From NCBI GenBank assembly GCA_034423115.1, contig DAOUJD010000044.1, positions 62,001-126,000 on the forward strand: 64,000 bases of DNA, in the 5' to 3' direction. The stretch is from Bin87 sp034423115 (lineage in GTDB: Bacteria; Chloroflexota; Dehalococcoidia; Lucifugimonadales; UBA3495). The stretch's first letter is position 1. Every line of letters begins with the position of its first letter. A program made the translations under genes and the position numbers. Shown one piece after another: positions 52,177-60,078 of the stretch. A model generated the notes under the pieces. The model did not search any database, was not told where the DNA came from, and saw only the letters and a list, made by a program, of their open reading frames with translations.

Positions 52177-53214
52177 TCACGCTTCAAGCACGCCCGTATG
52201 ACGCAACTCGGACAGTTCTTCCCGGAATCCTTCCACCAGGTTGGTGCAGCGGCATTGCAGACCGGTGTTGATGGCGCCAGCGATCCCCTCGGCGGTTGAC
52301 GAGCCGTGCCCCACCATCACCAACCCGTCCACCCCGAACAGCGGCCCGCCCATCGTCCGTGGCAGGTTCATGTTGGTCCACAGCGCTCCTGCAATCTGCC
52401 TGAGCTGGTTTTCCGGCAGGAACTCGGCCAGTTGGCGTTGCAGATATGGAGCGAGCGCAGAACCCAATCCTTCGGCGAACTTGATCAGGATGTTGCCGAT
52501 GAAACCGTCGCAGACTATGACATCCGCCTTATCGGTGAAAAAGTCCATGCCCTCAACGTTGCCCACGAAGTTCAGGTGACTGTTACGGAACAGCGAGTGG
52601 CTTTCCTGGACCTGCCGGCTCCCCTTTGCTTCTTCCTCCCCCACGCTGAGCAGGGCTACCCTGGGGTTTTCGATCTGTAGTTGGCGTCGTGAGAACGCCA
52701 CGCCCAGCGCGGCGAAGCTCAAGAGCAAAGACGGCCGTGCGTCCACGTTGCTGCCCAGGTCCAGCACGGTGGTATTGGGAGCGAGACCCAGGAAATTCCC
52801 CCCGATGCAAGGGCGCTCCAATCCCTCCAACAGTCCAAGGGTTATCGTAGCCGTTGCCATGGATGCGCCGGTTGAACCGACCGACACCACCATATCCGCG
52901 TCGCCCGATCTCAACAGTTTCATTGCCGTTACGATGGAGGAACGGGGTTTCCTGCGCAGAGCAGAAATGGGATGCTCGTCATCCTCGATCTTTCCTTCGG
53001 AGGGCACGATGGTGATGGGCAAGGCCGCGATGTCGGCGCTGTGTTTCGAGAATGCTGCGCCCACTGCCTCCGGATCTCCTACCAGGGCGATGTCCAGTTG
53101 TGGATGTGCCGCGACCGCCGCCAACGCCCCGGGCACGGTTGCGCTGGGCCCGTAGTCCCCGCCCATGGCGTCCAGCGCGACGCGAACCCGCGCGGTATTT
53201 CCATTACTACTCAT
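52177..53214 (-). CDS. plsX: Phosphate acyltransferase PlsX
   Basis: 345 residues. Converts acyl-ACP to acyl phosphate for phospholipid synthesis. Conserved segments: VALDAMGGDYGP near 12, SEGKIEDDEHPISALRRKPRSSI near 72, VSVGSTGASMATATITLG near 108, VLDLGSNVDARP near 150, and DGFIGNILIKFAEG near 235. Its ATG overlaps the upstream MaoC-like stop (TAATG). Confidence 0.97.
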   Translation of the reverse strand: MSSNGNTARVRVALDAMGGDYGPSATVPGALAAVAAHPQLDIALVGDPEAVGAAFSKHSADIAALPITIVPSEGKIEDDEHPISALRRKPRSSIVTAMKLLRSGDADMVVSVGSTGASMATATITLGLLEGLERPCIGGNFLGLAPNTTVLDLGSNVDARPSLLLSFAALGVAFSRRQLQIENPRVALLSVGEEEAKGSRQVQESHSLFRNSHLNFVGNVEGMDFFTDKADVIVCDGFIGNILIKFAEGLGSALAPYLQRQLAEFLPENQLRQIAGALWTNMNLPRTMGGPLFGVDGLVMVGHGSSTAEGIAGAINTGLQCRCTNLVEGFREELSELRHTGVLEA

Positions 53215-53651
53215 TACCGAGCAACCCCTCCCTCCGTTGTCGAGACAATCACGGTGGCTGTGCCTGTGATTATCCTCTCCCCTTTGGCTGCGTTATTGAC
53301 TTCCACGTTGCAGGTTATCGTAGTTCCGTGGTCGGCCGGTTGTATCTTGGAGACGGCGCCCGTGGCGTCAAGGGTGTCGCCAGGATAGGCTGCCCCGCGG
53401 AACCGTACCCGCAGGCTCCCTGAATTCAGCCAGTCCGCCCCGTACGCCGTCGCCATCATTTCCGAAACGAGTGTCAATGTCAGCATCCCGTGGGCGATCA
53501 CACCCTCAAACCGGGTTTCCGCAGCGAAGCCGTCGTCGTAGTGTATGCGATTATTATCACCTGAGACCGTGCGGTAAGCGTCTATGCTCGGCCGCGAAAT
53601 TTTGCGACTAACAGTCGGCAGCTTGTCTCCGACCTCCATGCGACCGGCCAT
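53214..53651 (-). CDS. MaoC-family (R)-hydratase
   Basis: 145 residues from ATG 53651, 14 bp after the upstream gene; an ATG at 53696 in frame would overlap it. Hot-dog fold with the hydratase active site SGDNNRIHYDDGFAAETRFEGVIAHGMLTL near 28-57 (Asp/His pair in N-R-I-H-Y-D). The barrel continues with VRFRGAAYPGDTLDATGAV. It should hydrate enoyl-thioesters together with the partner encoded upstream. Coupling to plsX suggests a role close to lipid metabolism. Confidence 0.85.
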   Translation of the reverse strand: MAGRMEVGDKLPTVSRKISRPSIDAYRTVSGDNNRIHYDDGFAAETRFEGVIAHGMLTLTLVSEMMATAYGADWLNSGSLRVRFRGAAYPGDTLDATGAVSKIQPADHGTTITCNVEVNNAAKGERIITGTATVIVSTTEGGVAR

Positions 53652-53664
53652 TGTGGTTCCCACA

Positions 53665-54075
53665 TCAACCACGGGATGCCTCGGAGTCCTGACCATCGCC
53701 GTTAGGCGGCAGCAAAACGGTGGTTCGGCCGCGTTGCAACAGGGAACCGTCCTCAACGTCGGTGGCGCTGTAATTCACCGTCAGGAACTTCAATCCGCCT
53801 CTTTCCCGCGCCGGCTCGACGTGTGCGGTGGTCGCCACCACCGTTCCCAGCCGCGGAGGGTTGATGGTTTCCACGTCCTGCAGGCTGTGTATCGCGCCGT
53901 CGGGGAGAGACAAGCGATCAAGCAGTAGCCCGACTACCTTGGCGGTCAGCATCAATGGTGGCGCGATGCCGGACTCCGCATAAACGGGCAATTCATCGCC
54001 GACGGCGTGCAGGTATCCCCGCACCTCGTCGCCGGTGACCTGCCAGCTTCCCAAGTCTATGGAGGAATCTTGCAC
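53665..54075 (-). CDS. FAS1-like dehydratase domain protein (MaoC partner)
   Basis: 136 residues of the hot-dog fold without the hydratase motif: DEVRGYLHAVGDELPVYAES, PPLMLTAKVVGLLLDRLSLPD and LQDVETINPPRLGTVVATTAHV. This is the pattern of the N-terminal, non-catalytic half in two-domain dehydratases. With the next gene it repeats the split arrangement seen at 16103/16789. It lies 71 bp downstream of lhgO. Confidence 0.78.
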   Translation of the reverse strand: MQDSSIDLGSWQVTGDEVRGYLHAVGDELPVYAESGIAPPLMLTAKVVGLLLDRLSLPDGAIHSLQDVETINPPRLGTVVATTAHVEPARERGGLKFLTVNYSATDVEDGSLLQRGRTTVLLPPNGDGQDSEASRG

Positions 54076-54146
54076 AGTTATCCGGTGGCGCGCTCATTTG
54101 GTAGCCACAGCGCACCCGGATACACTATACACCACGGCGTTTCGGA

Positions 54147-55391
54147 TTATGCCTTGGGCAGTCCGAAATCCTCCATCGCCATATCCGACAGGTACTCGCC
54201 GATTGCCAGGGATGACGTCGCCCCGGGCGATGGCGCGTTGAGCACGTGCAGGGCTTTCTGACCCCGCAGAATGTGAAAGTCGTCCAGGATGGCGCCCGAC
54301 GTTGATACGGCCTGGGCGCGCACGCCGCTGCCGCCCGGTTCCAGGTCCTCGGAACGTATCTCCGGTATCAGTTTCTGCAAGTCGCCCACGAACACCGACT
54401 TGCTGTAGGAGCGGTGCATCTCCTTCATGCCGGTGCGCCAGTGCTTCGCGGTCATCTTCCAGAATCCGGGGAACGTGAGGGCGCCGGCGGTTTCGCCCAA
54501 GCTGATGTTGCTCTTGTTGTAGCCTTCACGCGCCCATGCCAGGACGGCGTTGGGGCCCGCCTCAACGTACCCGTGGATGTTCCGCGTGTAGTGCACGCCC
54601 AGGAACGGGAACCGAGGGTCCGGCACCGGATAGATCAATCCCTTGACCAGGTCGTGGCTCGATTCGGCAAGCTTGTAGTACTCGCCGCGGAACGGGATGA
54701 TGCGCACGTCGGTTTCCTCGCCCATCATGCTCGCCAGCTTGTCGGCGTACAGACCGCCGCAGTTGATTACATGCTTAGCCTGCACTGCGCCGCGCTCCGT
54801 TTCCAGCGCGGTTCCGCCGGAGGTCTGGCGCGCCTGCTTGACCGCCGCACCGGTGAAGATGTCGCCACCGCCCGACTGGAACTTGCCGGCGTAAGCGTTG
54901 GCGACACGCACATAGTCGACGATGCCTGTGTGCGGCGCCCACAGCGCGCGGACGCCTCTGGTGTGAGGTTCGATTTCCTCTAGCCGGTCGGAATCGACGA
55001 TTTCCAGGTCGGGCACACCGTTGGCGACGCCGCGCTCGTACAGGTCCTGCAGGCGGCCCAGTTCGCTCTCGTGGGTCGCGACGATCACCTTGCCGCAGGG
55101 ATCGTAATCTATCTCGTTCTCGTCGCAGAATCGGATCAGGCGGTCCTTGCCGCCCACGCAGAAACGGGCTTTCCAGGAACCGGGGCGGTAGTAGATACCG
55201 GAGTGTATGACGCCGCTGTTGTGGCCGGTCTGATGCTGGGCCAGTTGCTCCTCTTTCTCGATGACCGCGACAGACAGGTCCGGCGACTGCTCCAGCAACT
55301 GCATCGCGGTGGACAGTCCGATGATGCCGCCGCCAACGATGGCAACGTCGTAGATTCGTTCCTCGACGGATCCGGAACCGTTTGCGGCCAT
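54147..55391 (-). CDS. lhgO: L-2-hydroxyglutarate oxidase (LhgO family)
   Basis: 414 residues of the FAD-dependent DAO fold. The FAD motif is VAIVGGGIIGLSTAMQLLEQ near 16-35, with VAVIEKE closing the Rossmann unit. QHQTGHNSGVIHSGIYYRPGSWKA near 52 is characteristic of LhgO, as are NCGGLYADKLA near 208 and NAPSPGATSSLAIGEYL near 385. It oxidises L-2-hydroxyglutarate to 2-oxoglutarate, passing electrons towards quinones. Confidence 0.93.
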   Translation of the reverse strand: MAANGSGSVEERIYDVAIVGGGIIGLSTAMQLLEQSPDLSVAVIEKEEQLAQHQTGHNSGVIHSGIYYRPGSWKARFCVGGKDRLIRFCDENEIDYDPCGKVIVATHESELGRLQDLYERGVANGVPDLEIVDSDRLEEIEPHTRGVRALWAPHTGIVDYVRVANAYAGKFQSGGGDIFTGAAVKQARQTSGGTALETERGAVQAKHVINCGGLYADKLASMMGEETDVRIIPFRGEYYKLAESSHDLVKGLIYPVPDPRFPFLGVHYTRNIHGYVEAGPNAVLAWAREGYNKSNISLGETAGALTFPGFWKMTAKHWRTGMKEMHRSYSKSVFVGDLQKLIPEIRSEDLEPGGSGVRAQAVSTSGAILDDFHILRGQKALHVLNAPSPGATSSLAIGEYLSDMAMEDFGLPKA

Positions 55392-55441
55392 TGCCTTACC
55401 TCCAAAATTTTCCTTACGGTTTCCTTATTACGTGTCCTGCC

Positions 55442-56209
55442 CTATGACGCGGACACCGGATCTCCGTATATCTCCCTGTATTCTGCTGTAGCCGAATCCC
55501 GCTTCGACAGGGCCGTTACCACGGTCAACGCGACAGCATCCGTCGCGTCCATCAGCGCCTGCACGTCGGATGCTGAACTGGGTCCGGGGATCGATGCCCC
55601 GTTTGCGGACAACTGCTCCAAATGGGATGCCAATGCCTTGCGCGCCGTTTTGCACGTGGCTTCGAGCGATTCGCCGAAAGCCGTACATCCTGGCAGGTCG
55701 GGAAAACTGATTCCTACGCCGCCGTCAGCGTCCTGCCTCACCAGGGCCGCGTAGGTTCGCTCCGATGCATCGGCCTTCACGGGCCGTAGTCCGATGCCGG
55801 CTGCGACTGCTTCTAATATCGGCTCTTCGTCGTAGTATGGGAAGTCGTCAAACTCGCCTTCGGCAATCGGCGTCCCGTAAAGTTCCTGGTATTCGTCGGA
55901 AGCCAAAAACGCCTCAAACTCCGCCTGCGCCTCTGCTTCAGTCCGCTCCGGCAACGCCTCCACCACAATCAGCGCAATGGCATCGAAAGCGTCTTCGTGA
56001 GTCAGGGCATCATCTGGAGAACACGGTGGAGGGATGAACAGGCCATCGGCGGCCAATCCCTCCAACTGTAGGGCCAACGCTTCGCGCGCCATCTCACGGG
56101 CTTCTTGAAATGTATCGCCACCGGATGTGCAGCCCAGGAAATCGGGAAACGTTACCCCAAAACTGCTGTCCGGATCTTTATGGATCAGGGCCAGGTACGT
56201 TCGTTCCAT
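55442..56209 (-). CDS. hicB: HicB-like antitoxin with two HicB domains
   Basis: 255 residues from the ATG at 56209 (GAGG five bases upstream). Two copies of the partial RNase H-like HicB domain: residues ~1-90 (RTYLALIHKDPDSSFGVTFP, DFLGCTSGGDTF) and ~147-240 (RTYAALVRQDADGGVGISFP, DLPGCTAFGESL). They are joined by a ~55-residue acidic linker. No DNA-binding tail is obvious. Usual HicB antitoxins have one such domain. The matching toxin frame upstream is broken. Confidence 0.85.
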   Translation of the reverse strand: MERTYLALIHKDPDSSFGVTFPDFLGCTSGGDTFQEAREMAREALALQLEGLAADGLFIPPPCSPDDALTHEDAFDAIALIVVEALPERTEAEAQAEFEAFLASDEYQELYGTPIAEGEFDDFPYYDEEPILEAVAAGIGLRPVKADASERTYAALVRQDADGGVGISFPDLPGCTAFGESLEATCKTARKALASHLEQLSANGASIPGPSSASDVQALMDATDAVALTVVTALSKRDSATAEYREIYGDPVSAS

Positions 56210-56220
56210 CACTGCCTCGT

Positions 56221-56422
56221 TTAGCGTCGCAACCTCACGCCAGACTGCCTTTCAATGTTCACCAAGGTTCCTATCGGGACATCTTGCTGGGGATGGGTCA
56301 CGGGTTGCGCCTGACTTGTGGGGGTGGCGCATTTGATGGTGGGACCCAACGATCCGATGCACGTACCATCCATCCGCGCGCACCATCCGCGCGTAATTTT
56401 TCATCACCTCTCGGCTGTGCAT
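56221..56422 (-). pseudogene. hicA: HicA toxin, frameshifted
   Basis: The minus strand from ATG 56422 gives a HicA start (MHSREVMK...RADGWYVHRIVGSHHQMRHPHKSG, with the catalytic His in GSHHQ). It then runs out of frame at the CCC at 56304-56302. One base off, the rest of HicA is intact: VTHPQQDVPIGTLVNIERQ, ending at TAA 56223. Removing one C restores the whole protein. It ends 11 bp before hicB. It is either a disabled toxin, a sequencing error or a slippage site. Confidence 0.8.
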
Positions 56423-56496
56423 TACGGCATTATACACTTGGCGGATGTTTAACCCGCGTTGCGCCAACCTGCGGCCGTCGCTATCCTTACTTTGCC

Positions 56497-57819
56497 ATGA
56501 GTACATCCGAACCTGATTTCACCCAGCGCGTCGCCCGTTTCGCGGCAGAGGTCGCCAACAATCCTGACGACCTGCCGGGGCCCGTCGCCGACGTCTGCCG
56601 CGAAATGATGCTCAACGCCGCTGCCGCCGCGCTGGCCGGTGCCGCCCATCCCGACGGCACCGCGCTGGCTCGCGGGCTACGTGTCATGGGCGGTAATGGA
56701 CGCAGCACCATCATCGGCATGGGACAACGCACCTCACCGGTGTACGCCGCACTGGTCAACGGGACGCTGATCCGGGTGCTCGATTTCGACGACAACCTGG
56801 TGGAGGCTGGCCAAACTGGCGCCGGGTTGGTTCATCCCACCGCTGCCGTGTTTCCGGCGGTGATGGCGTTGGGGGAGATGCACGGTTATCCGGGCAATGC
56901 AGTCCTGGCCGCGTTCGCGGTGGGATGCGAGATTGTCGCCCGCCTGTCCACGACCCCACAGATTGCCAATACCGCTGGATCAATTGGAGCGGCAACGGCG
57001 TCAGCGATGCTGTTCGCGCCCGACGAGCCGACGATTGCCAACGCGATCAGTCTGGCGGCATCGTCCGCCGATTCAGGTATCGCTCACCGATCCGCGGGAG
57101 CATCAGCCTTGGTCAGCGGGAGAGCCGCGATGCATGGCGTACTGGCTGCGATCACAGCGGCCGAGGAAATCGACGCGCCAACCGTGGAAGATCCTGTCCC
57201 TGCTGATGCCCTTGCAGACCTGGGCTTGGACTGGCGTTTGCTGGATCCCGGCATAACGATACGACTTTATCCCTGCCACCCCGCCAGCCACAGCGTCATA
57301 GACGCGGTCCTGGCGTTGTCGCAGCTCCATCGGTTGGAACCCAACCACATCGTTTCCGCGCATGTCGGTGTGACCGCCGAAACGCTGCGAAGTTTGCCCA
57401 ATCACATTCCTGCGGATGGATGGCAGGGCCGCACGTCCATTGGGTTCATCGCCGCGGCCACGCTATGCCACGGGCAGCCGCTCATTAACTTTTTCTCGGA
57501 TCCTGCCGTGCAGGACGAGGGTGTCCGCTCGGTGATGGAACGCATCTCGGTGGAGGCCACGCTCACCAGGTCTCCGCTATCTCCCCACCCGGCCGAGGTT
57601 TCCGTTTCGCTCGACGACGGGCGCACTTTACGCCATCGTGTCGACCATCCCCGTGGTACCCCGGCCATGCCCCTCGATACGGAGGAACTGGAGGCCAAGT
57701 TCCTGTATTGCACCCGCTACATCCTGCCGGCCGACCACATCGACGAGGCCATCGCCAGCTTCCGAGGCATCGCCGAGATCGAAAACGTGACCGGCATGGC
57801 GTCCGTCCTGGGCGGCTAA
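56497..57819 (+). CDS. MmgE/PrpD family protein
   Basis: 440 residues from ATG 56497; the open frame upstream crosses the hicA remnant and is not homologous. Family marks: LVNGTLIRVLDFDDNLVEAG near 86, VHPTAAVFPAVMALGEMHG near 110, FAVGCEIVARLS near 137 and YPCHPASHSVIDAVLAL near 258. Members dehydrate 2-methylcitrate or related tricarboxylates (PrpD) or act on other acids (itaconate-type). It could complement the isocitrate-lyase-family enzyme at 50223, though the genes are not linked. Confidence 0.88.
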   Translation: MSTSEPDFTQRVARFAAEVANNPDDLPGPVADVCREMMLNAAAAALAGAAHPDGTALARGLRVMGGNGRSTIIGMGQRTSPVYAALVNGTLIRVLDFDDNLVEAGQTGAGLVHPTAAVFPAVMALGEMHGYPGNAVLAAFAVGCEIVARLSTTPQIANTAGSIGAATASAMLFAPDEPTIANAISLAASSADSGIAHRSAGASALVSGRAAMHGVLAAITAAEEIDAPTVEDPVPADALADLGLDWRLLDPGITIRLYPCHPASHSVIDAVLALSQLHRLEPNHIVSAHVGVTAETLRSLPNHIPADGWQGRTSIGFIAAATLCHGQPLINFFSDPAVQDEGVRSVMERISVEATLTRSPLSPHPAEVSVSLDDGRTLRHRVDHPRGTPAMPLDTEELEAKFLYCTRYILPADHIDEAIASFRGIAEIENVTGMASVLGG

Positions 57820-57830
57820 CCTGCTGTGCG

Positions 57831-57851
57831 CGTCATTGCGAGCGAAGCTCG
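57831..57851. repeat. Dispersed-repeat fragment, family D
   Basis: CGTCATTGCGAGCGAAGCTCG contains the block CGTCATTGCGAGCGAAGC that I recognise as part of an intergenic repeat found in many bacterial genomes. Only one partial copy is present here. Confidence 0.5.
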
Positions 57852-57887
57852 GTAGCCCCATCCCCAAATCAAAATTCCCTTCATCCT

Positions 57888-57927
57888 GTTCATCCTGTTT
57901 ATCCCTGTAGATTAAATCCCGGAGGCA
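57888..57927 (+). repeat. Repeat carrying a Shine-Dalgarno sequence (copy 2)
   Basis: GTTCATCC-TG-TTTATCCCTGTA, a short AT-rich spacer, TCCC and GGAGGCAA (GGAGG at 57921-57925, nine bases before the ATG at 57935). It corresponds block by block to 12119-12158. A second CATCCTGT unit just upstream makes the first block a short tandem. Confidence 0.5.
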
Positions 57928-57934
57928 AAGCACC

Positions 57935-58903
57935 ATGAAAGGCATCCGCGCTTACGAAATCGGCGGCCCCGACGTCCTGAAATACGAAGACATGCCCGAA
58001 CCCACCCCAGCAGCTGGGCAGGCCGTTGTGGCGATCCGCAACATCGGCGTCAACTACACCGATGTCTCCAGCCGCAAGGGAACCAACCCACCGGCTGCAT
58101 TTCCGTGGACTCCGGGACGCGAGGCATCCGGCGTCGTCTCGGCGGTGGGAGAGGGAGTAACCGAAGTCTCGGTGGGCGATCGCGTCGCCTACGCCATGCA
58201 CACCGGTTCCTATGCCGAGCAACAGGCCGTCCCAGCGTGGCTGCTCGTGCGCATTCCCGACGAAATGGACTTCGATACCGGGGCGGCAACCCTGCTCCAG
58301 TGCATGACCGCCCACTTCCTGGTCAACGACATCATCCCGTTGCAGGCCGGACAACGCGCCCTGGTTCACGCCGGCGCCGGCGGTATGGGTCTGCTGCTCA
58401 TCCAGATGTTGAAACGCATGGGTCTCCATGTATACACCACCGTATCCACAGACGACAAGGCCGCCCTCGCCTCCAACGCCGGCGCCGATGATGTCATCCT
58501 CTACACGCGACAGGATTTCGAGGAAGAGGTCCGCCGCATGACCGACGGTGATGGCGTCAAGATCATTTACGACGCCGTGGGCGCGACCACTTTCGAGAAG
58601 GGCCTCCGCATCCTCGGACGCCGCGGCTGCATGTGCCTCTACGGACAGGCCGGCGGTCCGGTCGGGATGGTCGACTCCGCGGCCCTGCGCAACGGGTCGC
58701 TGTACCTGACCCGCCCGTCACTGGGCGACTTCACCGCAACGCGCGACGAACTGCTGAAACGCGCCGAGGACTGCCTGAACTGGGTACAGTCCGGCGAGAT
58801 CAGGCAGAACGTCAGCCTCAACCTCCCCCTCGCCGAAGCCGCTGAAGCCCACCGCCGGCTGGAAGGGCGGGAGACCGTCGGCAAGATCCTGCTGACGCCT
58901 TGA
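57935..58903 (+). CDS. Zinc-independent quinone oxidoreductase (MDR family)
   Basis: 322 residues of the medium-chain dehydrogenase/reductase fold, QOR type, lacking the zinc-ligand cysteines. N-terminal catalytic part IGVNYTDVSSRKG near 37 and GREASGVVSAVGEGV near 62. The nucleotide-binding motif is HAGAGGMGLLLIQMLKRMG near 143, with GADDVILY and LYGQAGGPV. It is expected to reduce quinones or enones with NADPH. GGAGG nine bases upstream comes from the repeat. Confidence 0.92.
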   Translation: MKGIRAYEIGGPDVLKYEDMPEPTPAAGQAVVAIRNIGVNYTDVSSRKGTNPPAAFPWTPGREASGVVSAVGEGVTEVSVGDRVAYAMHTGSYAEQQAVPAWLLVRIPDEMDFDTGAATLLQCMTAHFLVNDIIPLQAGQRALVHAGAGGMGLLLIQMLKRMGLHVYTTVSTDDKAALASNAGADDVILYTRQDFEEEVRRMTDGDGVKIIYDAVGATTFEKGLRILGRRGCMCLYGQAGGPVGMVDSAALRNGSLYLTRPSLGDFTATRDELLKRAEDCLNWVQSGEIRQNVSLNLPLAEAAEAHRRLEGRETVGKILLTP

Positions 58904-58911
58904 TAAAACTG

Positions 58912-59373
58912 ATGGAATCGACAACGATGACGCAAGCACGCGTGGTTGCCGACCGCAGGGTCTATCTCGTTTCCTGCGTGGGTCAGAAACAGCCATATCC
59001 AGCCATCGCCCAGGAGTTGTACATATCCCCGTGGTTCCGAAAAGCGCGGGAGTATGTGGACAAGTCAGGTTCTCCGTGGTTCATATTGTCGGCAGAGCAC
59101 GGCTTAGTGTCTCCGAAACAGGTCTTGGAACCGTATGAAAAAACGCTCAACGCTATGAAAGTCGCCGAGCGTAGGGAGTGGGCACGGCGGGTCCAGGCTC
59201 AAATCGAATTCGTGATGCCAAACGCAGTCGAGGTGGTGATATTCGCTGGTGCTCGATACCGAGAATGCCTCGAACCTTGGCTGCGACGCAGATACGCGAC
59301 CGTTTCGGTACCGATGCACGGTCTTCAGATTGGCAAGCAATTGCAATGGCTGTCGGAAAATGAACCGTCTTGA
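58912..59373 (+). CDS. DUF6884-like protein
   Basis: 153 residues from ATG 58912 (58927 is also possible). RVYLVSCVGQKQPYPAIAQELYISPWFRKAREYV at the N-terminus, WFILSAEHGLVSPKQVLEPYEKTL near 56 and VVIFAGARYRECLEPWL near 105 are the pattern of DUF6884/YaaA-like proteins. I associate the SAEHGLV/P-E-Y motif with 7-deazaguanine- and DNA-modification-type contexts, but no reaction is established here. Lower in GC than the quinone oxidoreductase. Overlaps the next gene by 14 bp. Confidence 0.75.
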   Translation: MESTTMTQARVVADRRVYLVSCVGQKQPYPAIAQELYISPWFRKAREYVDKSGSPWFILSAEHGLVSPKQVLEPYEKTLNAMKVAERREWARRVQAQIEFVMPNAVEVVIFAGARYRECLEPWLRRRYATVSVPMHGLQIGKQLQWLSENEPS

Positions 59374-60052
59374 CGACACTATCAAGTTCTATCAGCAATT
59401 GGATGGACTGGAAGCCATGAATGGCGGCAAATTCCTCCTGGCCAACTGCCACGGGAGAATGAAGTGGCCGCAACGGGGGATTTATTTCTTTTTTGAGGAT
59501 GGCGAGTTGCGGTCGGGCAGCGGTCGCGGCCCAAGAGTGGTGAGGGTCGGAACTCACGCGTTGATGGCGAAATCTGGCGCATCGTTGTGGAATCGCCTCA
59601 AACAGCATCGGGGGACACTGAAACCGCTGGGCGGGAATCATCGGGGATCGATTTTTCGTCTGTTGGTCGGGGATGCCATGATCCGTGGTGGAGAAATTAA
59701 CGGTGTCGACACCTGGGGCCATGGTTCAAATGCTCCCCGTGAAATTCGCGAAGTGGAGCGTCCTATGGAAGTTCAGGTCAGTCGCCGTATCGGCGCCATG
59801 CCGTTCCTGACTTTGCCTATCGACGATCCCCCAGGCCCGGATAGCTTGCGCGGATACATCGAGCGCAACGCCGTTGGCCTGCTTAGCAGCTATTCGACTG
59901 AACCAGTCGACCCCATGTCCGTGGATTGGTTGGGGTTGATGTCGAGCCGCGAACGTGTGCGCAAGTCAGGTTTATGGAACAATAATCACGTCGATGAGAA
60001 CTACGACCCTGATTTTTTGCAAGTCTTGCGGCACCTCGTTCTCCGTGTTTAG
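59360..60052 (+). CDS. GIY-YIG-like nuclease-fold protein
   Basis: 230 residues from ATG 59360, overlapping the DUF6884-like gene by 14 bp. The core resembles GIY-YIG: RGIYFFFEDGELRSG near 39, RVVRVGTHALMAK near 59 (in place of YIG) and SLWNRLKQHRG near 76 with Arg and His. HRGSIFRLLVGDAM near 93 follows. The C-terminal ~110 residues (MEVQVSRRIGAMPFLTLPID, YIERNAVGLLSSY) may carry the Glu. The two overlapping genes look like one transferred module, perhaps restriction- or modification-related. This is inferred. Confidence 0.65.
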   Translation: MNRLDDTIKFYQQLDGLEAMNGGKFLLANCHGRMKWPQRGIYFFFEDGELRSGSGRGPRVVRVGTHALMAKSGASLWNRLKQHRGTLKPLGGNHRGSIFRLLVGDAMIRGGEINGVDTWGHGSNAPREIREVERPMEVQVSRRIGAMPFLTLPIDDPPGPDSLRGYIERNAVGLLSSYSTEPVDPMSVDWLGLMSSRERVRKSGLWNNNHVDENYDPDFLQVLRHLVLRV

Positions 60053-60078
60053 AGATCGTTACCCTGATCCAGACCCAT

